DNA of 64,000 nt from Pisolithus tinctorius (lineage: Eukaryota; Basidiomycota; Agaricomycetes; Boletales; Pisolithaceae): positions 372,001 to 436,000 of the forward strand of contig JANFAH010000009.1 of NCBI GenBank assembly GCA_024663395.1, written 5' to 3'. Position numbers and translations under genes: made by a program. The notes under the pieces are model-generated. The model was given only the letters and a program-made list of their open reading frames with translations, did not search any database and was not told where the DNA came from. This document shows, one piece after another, positions 1 to 12,149 of this stretch (the first letter of the stretch is position 1; every line of letters begins with the position of its first letter).

Positions 1-614
1 GGAGGGAGCCATGTTTGAAGGGCATGGTGTTAAGGGTGCAGAGTGTGTTTTGCAAGAAGGGGAGAAAGTTTGAGTGTGAACAAGGTGGCTGATAGGTTGG
101 GGAAAGCCATTGCAAAGATGAGGATGCCTGTGTGAGGAGAAATGGTGAGCAAGGATGGTCACAGTCTAAGACCCCCCTCAGATGCAGGGAAGATGAAGAC
201 TTCACCTATGATAATATGTTTTTCTGGCATGCTGAGGGGAGGGACAGGGGGTCAGAGGCCCAGGAGGGCTAAGAAAGGGGCCTGTTCTTTTTCTTCTGCA
301 TTTTCTTTATATATATATATGTCTTGTATAGAATATAGACTTGCACAAGGTGAGGATTTGAGGATCAATATAATGTACTCCTTTCAAATACCTTTCAAAT
401 AAGTTTTGCATATTTCAGAAAACATTATTTAGAATGTACATTACAATAACATGAAGTTAATGTGGCTACTAATATCTGAACAGTATTGTAAAACTGCATT
501 ACAATATTGTAAGGGTATTTTTCAAGTGCTGCCACTCACATTACAAAGGAGGGATGCCAAATGATATTGTGAACATTATTGTAATGACAGTTTTCAATAA
601 TGTAAGCATAATTG
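1..614. other. CpG-free left flank of the retrotransposon nest
   Basis: This is the DNA into which the outer LTR element inserted. I find no CpG dinucleotide in it, so it is probably old methylated repeat DNA. Around 75-136 a short open stretch could be the eroded end of a transposase-like ORF, but I recognise no family. From about 425 to 610 the words ATTGTAA and TTACAAT recur, including the perfect palindrome TTACAATATTGTAA at 499-512. A short (AT) run lies near 308-320. I see no gene here. Confidence 0.5.
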
Positions 615-619
615 GTATC

Positions 620-2328
620 TGTCATATCCATGACTCTTGGACTCAATCCCAGTCCAGTCTGGACCCCTAGCCCCTAACTCCAGTCAAGTCTGGTCCTAGT
701 CTGGCCTAGAAAACCCAACTCTGGTCCTAGATAACCCAACTCCAGCCTGAATAACTCAAGTCCAGTGTTTTACCCCTATCTCCGGTCCATTCTGGCCTCC
801 TGGCCTTGCACTGCTCCACCCTGGTCCTCCCAGGTCCATGTCTGGGTCACCCAGACATAACTCCAGTCTGTTTTCCTTTGTTTGTACTATATTTAGCTTG
901 GTCCATTCACCTGACTCTGCTTACTATACAAATCCTGTGTCTGACTCTGTCAAAGTCGGACAACACCCCTGGCTCCTTCTTAGGGCGGAGTTGGAGCGGG
1001 TTGGGCTGCGGAGTACAGCAGTCAAAGTCCGAAGCGAATCCGACCACTGGGTGGCGAGATATTCGATGAACAGTGAGCGGAGGGGTATGAAGGGAAGTTT
1101 CGGAGGCTGAGGTCGGAGTCGGAGCTGGAGGTCAGAGGTCGGAGGTCGGATGAGAGGGCGTTGGGTTCAGCTAGTGCGCTGCCCCCTTGTGCGAGCTCAG
1201 CCCTTGTATTTCAGAGGTGGAGCAGACTCAGAGGAAGTGGAGACGAAACTCCGGAGGGGACTGAGAGGGAGTTGAAGGTGGGGACTTTATCCGATATTCG
1301 TACTGATTACATCGGAGTACTACGTGGCCTTATATACGATGTAGGTCAAGGGCAGTGCAGTACGGAATGTAAACCAATAAGTGTATAGTGGGTTAGAGTC
1401 CTTCCGACACAAGGGATAGAGGATAGGGATGATGGGGACCTTAACTGAGACAAGGAAACTACTACAACGAGGAAGAGAGGGTAAACACTGAAGGAGTGGA
1501 AGAATGGAGAAAACCGACATGAGGGCGGAACCCTATTTAGAATGCAGGGCCGCAAGTCTGACAGCCCACATGACCAACCTTAGGGCAGAGTTGAGCGGAG
1601 TTGGTCAGAACATGGACAGGGGACCTCGGAGAGGTGTGGAGATGTGTCGGGAGGGTCGGAGGAGCGCAGGAACACATCGGAGGAGGGCGGAGAAGTGCGG
1701 GAACATGTCGGAAAAGGGCAGAGTAGGTGTTAGGGGCTTACGCTGGTGTCATGGTCATGACAGACTCCAGTTATGCCAGTCACCTGGACTTTAACTATTA
1801 GTCTCAGCACAGCCTCCATGGCTGTCCACACCTTGCTAATCCTCTCACTAATAGCTTATTCACAAGTCCAGCTTCATGTTCATTATCCCAGACCAGCCTC
1901 ATGTATTTAACCCCTGTACATACTTCATAGCACCTCAGTCAGAATATCAATTTAGTATTACCCTCAACTCTGCACTACACCCCAAGTCTACCCCATAGCT
2001 AAGGCCAAGCCTTAAGCTATCCCTGGCCCCTGCCCTGGACCTCTCCCTGGCTTGCATAAGGGTACAGCACATAAGCTGAGACCAAGGGAGGTAGTTCCAA
2101 CCCTGGACTGGCTTCCCCCTGACCAGTCAGTTTCCCATGCTACCAGCCTTATTCCTGCACTCCCAGCCTTAAGTCTAGTCCTCTGGACTTAGCCCCTGAC
2201 CTCCAGCCTTAACTCTGGTCCAACCAGACTTGGCCCCTGTCTCCCAGCCTTGACTTTGGTCAGCCAGACTTAGCCCCTGTCACCTGGTCTTGAAGCCTGG
2301 TCACCCAAGGGTAAACCTGTACTTGACA
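620..2328 (+). repeat. 5' LTR of the outer family A element
   Basis: It begins TGTCATATCCATGACTC and ends GTACTTGACA. It aligns along its length with the 3' LTR at 16461-17364, except for a foreign 820-bp block (a family B solo LTR plus its target duplication) at 948-1767. Differences from the 3' LTR are mostly CCAG against CTGG exchanges, as expected if the ancestral word was CCGG. The sequence just inside the LTR (GCATATTCTGACTCACAC) shows no TGG typical of a tRNA 3'-end primer binding site. Confidence 0.88.
948..1762 (+). repeat. Solo LTR, family B, inserted in the outer 5' LTR
   Basis: It starts TGTCAAAGTC and ends GTCATGACA, with a perfect 5-bp target duplication GACTC at 943-947 and 1763-1767. 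No internal region or second LTR is present, so it is a solo LTR left by LTR-LTR recombination. It keeps many CpG sites, unlike the surrounding family A sequence, which points to a recent insertion. It is about 340 bp shorter than the related copy at 12150-13306 because of an internal deletion near 1528. Confidence 0.88.
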
Positions 2329-4341
2329 GCATATTCTGACTCACACTTGTGCAAGCCATTGCATCATGTCTAGGTCCTGCTCTAGAGCCCCTACCCATGA
2401 CCTTGCCCATTGGGACCCATTGGGCCACCTCTTATCTGACTCTGGAGCCTAACCCAGAGATCTCCACTGAAGCAGAGGGGTAACCGGTGACCCTTGGCAC
2501 TCTGCACACCCCAGGTTGCATTACCCCTGACACTATGCTCTTAGTGGTCAACACTTAATGCATCCACTCCCTCACTCCTGACCCCTGCCTTCCACTTGTT
2601 TCTGCCTGACTCTGGACCAGCCATGTCAGCTCCTGAGCTGGACTTACCCTCCAGACTCACCACCAACCCAGGTTCACACCTGAGCCCACTTCCAAGTCAG
2701 AGTTACCCTCCAGACTTGCCCCTGAGCTGGCCTCAACAACTGGACTCACTTCTGTTAGTTCCCCCAAGCTACCTCTGACCCCTGGCTGGTCACCCTGGTC
2801 TTCATCCTCAGTCCTTACCTCAGTCATCCCAGCACTCTATCCCAGCTGTCTTAGTCAGGCTCAACTGTACTGGACACAGTCTGTAATCATATCACTCATT
2901 TGACCTCCTGACTCCCTGATATTGGTTTTCAGACCTCTGTGCACCTCTGGTGCAGCCCCCAGGCCCAGACTTGGCCAGTCCCAGCCCTCAACACCTTCCC
3001 TGTTCCCCATTGGCACTTGGCTTCAGCAGTTTTGTGTCCAGTCTCCACCCTCAGCCTTTGCTACACCAGCCTTGGAGCCCTGGACCCCCTTTTCAGCCTC
3101 TGGTCTGTCTGGCCTTGGGTTCTCTTGTCCACTCTCATGACCATGCCCAGACCACCCCAGACCAGCTCTACCCTGGCCTTGACTGGTCCTGTCCAACCCT
3201 TGCCCCAGTCCCAGCCTTAACCCTTCAACCCAGAAATGTGTTAGCTCACAAGGCACTGCAAGGCAGTGCCCAGTCAAGTTGTCCCCTCAGTTAGTACCAG
3301 GCCAGTGTAACACCCAGCCTGGCCACATATCCTGCCCCAGTTCCTGGTAATCCCTTGTTCATACTCTTTGCTTGATAAGATTCTTTGTAACACTACTTAC
3401 CAATCTGTTTACCAATCATCGCTGTACCGGCACAGACCAGTCTCCAGTGCTACGTTACACTTAGGTTACTTCTAGTATTTAAGCCATAGGATATTCTGTT
3501 TAGCCTCAGTCTGAAATCAACCTAGTTCTTGTCTTAACCTGGTCTCCCTGTTCCTCTGTCTTCTACTTCACGACTGGACTATGGCCCATGCAAGGGAATA
3601 GCACTGTGTCCTCAGTCATCAAGTCCAATAGTCCAAAACCCTTAGTATCTCGTATCACCCTCTGACCCCCAACTGGACTCTGGACTGGCCTTGGACCAGT
3701 GAAGACCCAAACTTAACATCCACACTCACCTGGACTTGTCTGAAGCCAGTTTGCCATCCCTTCAGCCTCCTGTCCCTTGCTACTGGCCATTCTGACCTCA
3801 GTCTGATTCAGCCACCTCACCCAGACTTGTCTGGACCTGTTACTGGGTCTTAGACCAGTCCTGGCTTTCCTTGGACCCTCCTGTTCCTCACAGACCTGTC
3901 CTGGTTTTTGTCAAGTACGGGTTTACCCTCAGGTGACTGGGCTTCCAGACCAGGTGACAGGGGCTAGTCTGGGTGGCCAGAGTCAAGGCTGGGAGACAAG
4001 GGTTAAGTCCAGTTGGACTGGAGTTGAGGCCAGAGGTTAGGGGCTAAGTCCAGAGGACTGGACTTAAGGCCAGTAGCATGGGAATAAGGCCAGTAGCATG
4101 GGAAACTGACTGGTCTTGGAGTGTGCACAAGGGGAAGCCAGTCTGGGGTTGGATCTTCCTCCCTTGGTCTCAGCATATGTGCTGTACCCTTATGCAAGCC
4201 AGGGAGAGGTCTGGGACAGGGGCTGGGGATAGCTTAAGGCTCAGCCTTAGCTATAGAGTAGGCTTGAGGGGTAATATGGAGTTGAGGGTAATACTTAGAT
4301 GATATTCTGACTGAGGTGCTACAAAGTATGTACAGGGGTTA

Positions 4342-5264
4342 TGTCAAGTATGGGTTTACCCTCAGGTGACCAGGCTTCAAGACCAGGTGATAGGGGCTAA
4401 GTCCAGGTGGCCAAAGTCAAGGCCGGGAGACAGGGGCCAAGTCTGGTTGGACCAGAGTTGAGGCCAGAGGTTAGGGGCTAAGTCCAGAGGACTGGACTTA
4501 GGGCTGGGAGCATGGGAATAAGACTGGTAGCATGGGAAACTGACTGGTCTTGGAGTGCACACAAGGGGAAGCCAGTCCAGGGTTGGATCTACCTCCCTTG
4601 GTCTCAGCTTATGTGCTGTACCCTTATGCAAGCTGGGGAGAGGTCCAGGACAGGGGCCAGGGATAGCTTAAGGCTCAGCCTTAGCTATAGAGTAGTCTCA
4701 GGGTGTAGTACAGGAGTCAAGGGTAATACTTAATTGATATTCTGACTGGGGTGTTACAAAGTATGTACAGGGGTTAAATACACAAGGCTGGTCCAGGATA
4801 ACAAACATGAAGCTGGACTTGTGAATAAGCTATTAGTGAGATGATTAGCAAGACAAGGATAGCCACAGTGGCTATGCAGAGGCTAATAGCCAAAGTCTGG
4901 GTGACTGGCATAACTGGGGTCAGACACAGGATTTGTACAGTAAGCAAAGTTAGACAAAAGGACAAGACTAAATATAGCACAAACAAAGGAAAACAGACCG
5001 GAGTTATGTCCAGGTGACCTGGACATGGACCTGGGAGGACTGGGGTGGAGCAGCGCAAGGCCAGGAGGCTGGAATGGACCAGAGATAGGGGTAAAAAGAC
5101 CAGACTTGAGTTATTCAGGCCAGAGTTGGGTTATCTAGGACTGGGTTGTGTTCTCTAGGTCAGAGTTAGGTCCTCTAGGCTGGACTAGGACTGGACTTGA
5201 CCGGAGATAGGGGCTAGGGGTCCAGACTGGACCAGGATTGAGTCCAAGAGTCATGGATATGACA
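4342..5264 (-). repeat. 3' LTR of the inner family A element
   Basis: It is 923 bp, the same length as its partner at 10187-11109. The two differ almost only at former CpG sites, for example TGG against CAG at about 4350 and 10195, and CCAG against CCGG at about 4400 and 10250. Confidence 0.88.
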
Positions 5265-5267
5265 GTA

Positions 5268-5277
5268 TCCCCCTCTT
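5268..5277 (-). other. Polypurine tract of the inner element
   Basis: On the minus strand this reads AAGAGGGGGA, three bases before the TG of the 3' LTR. This is the usual position of the plus-strand primer of LTR retrotransposons. Confidence 0.75.
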
Positions 5278-7325
5278 AGGAACCAAACCCTTGAGGTTCC
5301 ATAGGGAAATATGCCCAGAGGGTTACACAATGTAGTCGCATGACTAGCAGTGAGTCTGAGTGTGCACACAGTGCCAAGGGTGAGCCCAAGGGCTGGGAAA
5401 CAGGCCAGCAATGACCAGAGGTCTGGTAGTTTGGACTGGAATGGCATAAGCTGGGTTTGGGGGTAAGGGTCAAGTCCAAAGACTGTTCTGGGAACCTGGG
5501 GCTGGAGAAGCAACAACAGGTGGGCTGGAGACTGGTCTAGGAGGCCGCCAGACAGTTCAGCAGGCCAGGACAAGGCAAAGCCAAGTCTGGAAGTGATTAG
5601 ACCGGCTGCACAGGGGTTTCCAGAGACAGCTGAAAGCTGAAGCCAGTGTTTCAGGGGGCTGGAGTTGCACCTTGGAGCTGGGTTAAGGCAACATGCAGGC
5701 TGGGAATGACCAGGTAAGGCCTAGGGGTGTGCTTCAGAGCTGGGTCAGGGAAAACCAGAGACCAAAGATGTGCAAGGGACTGATAATGTCCAACAAATGT
5801 ACCAGGGGTATGCCACTAGGACCAGAGGTTTGCTTCAAAGCTGGTTCAGGGCAACATGGAGGCCGAGATGGTCCAGGGGTGTACCAGTGTGCTGCTGAGT
5901 GGTACTGGAGTGACACAAAGACCAGGTGGGTGCCAGGAAGGCCAGAAAACCAGTCTAGGAATGCACTGGTTGGACCAGGAGTGCACTGCAGGGATACAGA
6001 GGGTTATGAGAAGTGCTGAGAAGGCCGGGGTGGGTCCAAGGTCTGCTCCAGGGGGTCACAGGGTCTGAAAGTGTGTATCTACAGAAAAAGAAAACAGATA
6101 ACAGAAAAACTGAGAAAACATATAACAAGGAAACAGGAAACTGAAGCTAGAGACAGGGGTCAAAGCCAAAGGCTGAGACTGAGGGTGGCTCAGGCTGGGG
6201 GTGGCAAAAGCCAGAGACCAAGACTGGGAGTAGTTGAAGTAAGTTGTGCCAAAGCACAGACCAGGGAAAAACTGCAAGACCAAAGACCGGTCAAGGGGAC
6301 AGAAGGCCAGGAAGGCTGGGGACCGGTCTGAGGGTCAGAGAGGACTGGAAGGGGCAGCTGGAGACCGGTCTGATGGTCAGGGAGGGCTTAGAAAAGCCAG
6401 GTGGGGACCAGACAGGAGCCAGTGAGGGCTGGAAGGGCTAGAAAGGCTATGGGAGACCAGTCTCAACCTGGACAGGGCTGTAAGGCCAGAAATCCAAAGG
6501 GAGACCAGTCTGGAGTTGGGCTGGGCCAGAGCAACCAGCTGAAGGCTGGTCTGAAGGAGTCAGAGGGGTCTGGGGTGGCTAGAGGTGACCTGAGGTGCCA
6601 TCTAGCTGGTGGGCTGACAACTGGAGGCCAAAACAGTGTAGGCCAGTGGGCCAACACTGAGACTGGGGTAACCAGGGGTAGCAAGATGCAAACCCAAGGC
6701 CGGAAGTGGCAAGGCCAGGTGCCAAGCGCCTTGGAAACGGGCTAGACAGGCTCTGGAGGTCAGCGAGGCACTAGGGGCTGTCTAGGACAGCTAGAGTTTG
6801 GTCTGGACAAGGACCAGAGGACTTGACATAGTTAGGCATGAACTGGGGACCAGCAGGTCATGAGACTGGTTCAATGAAGGCCTAGGGATGTCAACAGGAG
6901 GTGAGTCCAGGTGTTGAGTCTGGTTTAGGGGAGTCCAGAGCTGGCTGGAGGTGGGTTCTCCAGTGGCAAGAAGCCTGAAGGCCAAAAGGGCCATTGGAGG
7001 ACCGGTTCAGGGGGTCTGGAGACCAGGTGAGGCCTAGGGGTTGTCCAGCTGAAAGGCTGACAACAGGAGGCCAAGACCAGTGAGACCAGTGAACACACAA
7101 CCACCAAGGCCAAGGACTACCAAGACAGTGAGACCAGAGTACCAACACAAATGTCAGGGGCTGGGAGCAACCCGGGGCAGGTGGTTCAGGAGTGTTTCAG
7201 TATGCAAGGACTGGGCCAGGGAACCAGGGACTGGTGTGCAGGGACCAAGTGGGGTTGTGCCAAGGGTGCTGGAGAGGTAGTGGATAGGGGTTTGGAAAAG
7301 TGTAGGTCACTAGCAAGGTCCCTTA

Positions 7326-7335
7326 TCCCCCTCTT
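7326..7335 (-). other. Candidate central polypurine tract of the inner element
   Basis: The same 10-bp word AAGAGGGGGA (minus strand) occurs a second time about 2.06 kb inside the 3' LTR. The outer element has it at the equivalent place (14446-14455). Confidence 0.5.
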
Positions 7336-10186
7336 AGGGTAGACCTCCCAAGTCTACAGGGGTACAAGGTGTGGGCTAGGACCACTGAGAGGAGTACTGG
7401 ATGGGATAGTAGGAGTACTACCACTGGAGTTGTGAATCCGAGTACAGAGCATGCAAAGACCAGCTTAACAGGTGTCAAGATCAGTTCCAGGAAGCTTTTA
7501 CAAGGCTGGAAAAGCTTTAAAACCGGAGATACAAGACCAGCAGGGCAGGCAGGACTGGTATAGGGGTAGTAAGGAGTGTTGGAGTCAAGAGTAGGGGTAT
7601 GAAGGCTGGAACCAGAGCCTGAGAGGAAACAAGAAGGCTGGTGAAGGCCAGCAGGCCAAGAGACAACTGGTAAGACCAGAGTCAGGAGAATGAGTAGGAC
7701 CAGAACTCTGGAGTTGATGGTGGGGTGACAGTGGCAATGGTTAGGGGGAAGGTGAGGGGTCAGCTGGTACCCAAAGGGGCCTCACAAACATACAAGTTCT
7801 GGGGTGAGTGGGTGAGCTGGGAAACAGACTGGCAGAGTTGGGGGTTTGTCAGATGGGCTGAAGCCCAGGGTTGTCTTGCAAGCAAATTCATGCTCCAAGG
7901 TGGGGTTGACATCAGGGGGGTTAGCAAACTTTAGCATTAGGTGGGGATAGGTGACTGCACTACACTCGGCCACCAATGGGTGCCTATTGAGTGGGCTAGT
8001 CAGTTCCCTACAACCTAGATACTTCAGTTCCTAACAAGTTGACAAGGCTGGTTAAACAGGGGTCGGAGACTGAGAGAGAACCAAGGCCAGGTCCACCAAG
8101 GACTGGAAAGAGGTGCTAGGTCAAGACCACAGCACCAGGGTAGAGGACAGGGGTAGTTCTGGGAGGAGGGAGAGGCCAAATGAGTGACAGGGGAGTAGCA
8201 TAGAGCTACCCAAGGGGTATCAGAGGCTGAGGGAGGCCAGAGACAGGAGACTGGCCAAAAGGAATGAGTCCAGAGTGAGCAAGACCAGTCAGGGGCCATG
8301 AGGAGGCCAGAGACAAACACTGGAAAAGAGAAAGAAAGCCAGAGTCAGCAAGACTGGTCAGGGGCTATAGGGAAGTCCAGAAATGACAGGCTGGACAAAG
8401 GCTGACAAGGCCTAGTGAGGGAGGGAAGACCAGAACTTGGGAGACCAGTCATAAGGGAGTCTGGAGGTGAAAAAACTGGACACAAATAGGGGGACTGGAG
8501 TTAGTAAGTCCAGTCTGGGGCTAAAAAGCCAGGTGAAGCCAAGGGACTGCAGGATGAGCTGAGACCACAAGGAGACTGGAGTTGGCAAGTCCAGACCAGG
8601 GCTGTAAAGCCAGGTGAAACTAAAGGTCTGGCAGGACAAGCCAGGAGGGACACTGGGGGACTGGAGTGATGCACCAATTGATTTGTCTCTACCAAGACCA
8701 CCAGTTTGGCTTCTGGTGTACCAGAGTACCAACTTGTTGACCCAGTTAGGATCCTGGGGTAGCCTCTAATGGTTTTGTCTCAACTGAGACCACCAGTTTT
8801 GGCTCCCAGAGTACAGAGTTACCAACCTGTTAACCCAGTTAGGACCCTGGGATGGACAGAGGACAGGGAGAGGACCGGAAATGAGGTCAGGGACCAGGAT
8901 AGGGGCCAGAGGACCAGCAGACTGGTCCTAGACCGAAAATCAGGGGCCAGGAGCAAGTCCAATGGGCTAGCATGCCCAGGGAGTGCCTCCAAGTGGAAAG
9001 AGAGGCTGGAAGAGAGGTCAGGGACCGGGCTAAGGGCCAGAGGGCTGGCAGACCAGTCCTAGACTGAAATGGAAGTGTCATGAACTAGCTGGGACCACCA
9101 GAGCTGAGGTCTGGTGCAAGTCCAAAGGACGAGCACCATCCCAAGGCTGAGCTGACTAGTGCAGGACCAGGACAAGGTACAAGGGACCCAGGAGGGGTCT
9201 GTGAGGGACAGAAAGGTCTGAGGAAAGCCAGGACTGGTCTAAGACCTAGTAACAGGTCCAGACAAGTCCAGGTGAGGTGGCTGAATCAAACTGGGGCTGG
9301 AATGGCCAGTAATGAAGGGCAGGAGGCTGAGAGAAGTGGCAAACCGGCTTCAGGCAAGTCCAGGTGAGTGTGGACAAGCCAACCAAGGCCGGACAGGCCG
9401 GTAACAGACAGTCTGGAGACCAGAAAGGGGGTCCAGGGCTCCAAGGCCAGTGTAGCAAAGGCCGAGGGTGGAGACCAGACCCAAAAACCACTGAAGCCAA
9501 GTGCTGATGGGGAAACAGGGAAGGTGATGAGGGCCAGGACTGGCTAAGTCCAGGCCTGGGGGCTGCACTGGAGGTGCACAGAGGTCTGGAGACCAACATC
9601 AGGGGGTCAGGGGGTCAAATGAGTGATGAGATCCCAGTGTCCAGTACAGTAGAACTGGACAAAGACAGCTGGGCTAGAGTGCTGGGATGACTGAGGTAAG
9701 GACTGAGATGAAGACCAGGGTGACCAGCCAGAGGTCAGAGACAGCTCAGGGGAGCTAACAGAAGTGAGTCCGGTTGTTGAGGCCAGCTCAGGGGCAAGTC
9801 CAGAGAGTAATTCTGACTTGGAAGTGGGCTGAGGTGTGAACCCAGGTTGGTGGTGAGTCTGGATGGTGAGTCCAACTCAGGGGTTGACATGGCCAGTCCA
9901 GAGTCAGGAAGAAACAAGTGGCAGGCAGGGGTCAGGAGTGAGGGAATGGATGCATTAAGTTTTGACTACTAAGGACATAGTGTCAGGGGTAATGCAACCC
10001 GGGGGTGTGCAGAGTGCTGAGGGGTGCCAGGTTACCTCTCTGCTTTAGCAGAGATCTCCAGGTTGGGCTCCAGAGTCAGATGAGAGGTATCCCAATGAGT
10101 CCTGATGGGCAAGGTCACGGGTAGGGGCTCAAGAGCAGGACCTAGACATGATGCAATGGCTTGCACAAGTGTGAGTCAGAATATAC

Positions 10187-11109
10187 TGTCAAGTACAGGT
10201 TTACCCTCAGGTGACCAGGCTTCAAGACCAGGTGATAGGGGCTAAGTCCGGGTGGCCAAAGTCAAGGCCAGGAGACAGGGGCCAAGTCTGGTTGGACTGG
10301 AGTTGAGGCTGGAGGTTAGGGGCTAAGTCCAGAGGACCAGACTTAGGGCCAGGAGTGCAGGAATAAGGCCAGTAGCATGGGAAACCGACTGGTCTTGGAG
10401 TGCACACAAGGGGAAGCCAGTCCAGGGTTGGATCTACCTCCCTTGGTCTCAGTTTATGTGCTGTACCCCTATGCAAGCTGGGGAGAGGTCTGGGACAGGG
10501 GCCAGGGATAGCTTAAGGCTCAGCCTTAGCTATAGAGTAGTCTCAGGGTGTAGTACAGGAGTCAAGGGTAATACTTAATTGATATTCTGACTGGGGTGTT
10601 ACAAAGTATGTACAGGGGTTAAATACACAAGGCTGGTCCAGGATAACAAACATGAAGCTGGACTTGTGAATAAGCTATTAGTGAGATGATTAGCAAGACA
10701 AGGATAGCCACAGTGGCTATGCAGAGGCTAATAGCCAAAGTCTGGGTGACTGGCATAACTGGGGTCAGACACAGGATTTGTACGGTAAGCAAAGTTAGAC
10801 AAAAGGACAAGACTAAATATAGCACAAACAAAGGAAAACAGACCGGAGTTATGTCCAGGTGACCCAGACATGGACCTGGGAGGACTGGGGTGGAGCAGTG
10901 CAAGGCCAGGAGGCTGGAATGGACCAGAGATAGGGGTAAAAAGACCAGACTTGAGTTATTCAGGCCAGAGTTGGGTTATCTAGGACTGGGTTGTGTTCTC
11001 TAGGTCAGAGTTAGGTCCTCTAGGCTGGACTAGGACCAGACTTGACCGGAGATAGGGGCTAGGGGTCTGGACTGGACCAGGATTGAGTCCAGGAGTCATG
11101 GATATGACA
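10187..11109 (-). repeat. 5' LTR of the inner family A element
   Basis: It is 923 bp, running on the plus strand from TGTCAAGTACAGG to GGATATGACA. It is followed by the duplicated target GGTTA and then by the rest of the older solo LTR. Confidence 0.88.
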
Positions 11110-12149
11110 GGTTAAATACATGGGGCTGGTCTGGGATAATGAACATAGAGCTGGACTTGTTAATAAGCTATTAGCAAGAAGATTAGCAAGAGAGTGGATA
11201 GCCACAGTGGCTATGCAGAGGCTAATAGCCAAAGTCCAGGTGACTGGCATAACTGGGGGTCAGACACAGGATTTGTACAGTAAGCAGAGTTAGACAAAAG
11301 GATGAGACTAAATATAGCACAAACAAAGGAAAACAGACCAGAGTTATGTCTGGGTGACCCAGACATGGACCTGGGAGGACCAGGGTGGAGCAGCACAAGG
11401 CCAGAAGGCCGGAATGGACTGGAGATAGGGGTAAAAGAGCGGACTTGAGTTATCCAGGCCAGGGTTGGGTTATCTAGGACCAGAGTTGGGTTTTCTAGGC
11501 CAGACTAGGACCGGGCTTGACTGGAGATAGGGGCTAGGGGTCCAGACTGGACTGGGACTGAGTCTGAGAGTCATGGATATGACAGTTTTCTATCTCCTGT
11601 CCCAGTCCTGCACTAGTCACCTCAGCCTTGGGATGGTGCTTGTCTTTCAGACTCACACCAGACCTCAGCTCTGGTGGTCCCAGTGAGTGCATGATGCCTC
11701 CATTTTGGTCTAGGACCAGTCTGCCAGCCCTCTGGCTCTTAGCCTGGTCCCTGACCTCTCTTCTGGCCTCTCTTTTCACTTGGAGGCACCCCCTGGGCAT
11801 GCTAGTCCTTTGGACTTGCTCCTGGCCCCTGATTTTTGGTCTAGGACTGGTCTGCCAGTCCTCTGGCCCCTATCCTTGTCCCTGACCCCATTTCCAGTCT
11901 TTTCCCTGTCCTCTGTCCATCCTGGGTTGACAAGTTGGTAACTCTGCACTCCAGAAGCCAAAACTGGTGGTCTCAGTTGAGACAACAATTAGAGTCTACC
12001 CCAGGATCCTAACTGGGTCAACAAGTTGGTACTCTGGTACACCAGAAGCCAAACTGGTGGTCTCAGTAGTGACAAATCAATTAGTGCATCACCCCAATCC
12101 CCTTGTGGTCCTGGCTTGTCCTGCCAAACCCTGCCAGTCCCCAGACTTC

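Larger units (their letters stand above)
4342..11109 (-). mobile_element. Complete inner LTR retrotransposon (family A), minus strand
   Basis: Two LTRs of exactly 923 bp (4342-5264 and 10187-11109) flank an internal region of about 4.9 kb. The 5-bp target duplication GGTTA is perfect (4337-4341 and 11110-11114). Read on the minus strand, the order is 5' LTR (10187-11109), internal region, a polypurine tract at 5268-5277, then the 3' LTR (4342-5264). The internal region matches that of the outer element in reverse. Examples are the segment next to the 5' LTR (10025-10186 against 2329-2480) and the central block (7320-7990 against 13790-14460). No retroviral-type coding domain is recognisable, so it is probably non-autonomous or thoroughly decayed. 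Confidence 0.9.
3909..11584 (-). repeat. Solo LTR of family A (reversed), split by a complete element
   Basis: Two pieces, 3909-4341 and 11115-11584, together make one family A LTR of about 903 bp in reverse orientation, from TGTCAAGTAC on the plus strand to GGATATGACA. A perfect 5-bp target duplication GTTTT flanks it at 3904-3908 and 11585-11589. The interruption is the complete element at 4342-11109 and its duplicated GGTTA. This copy therefore collapsed to a solo LTR and was then hit by a second element of the same family. Confidence 0.88.
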
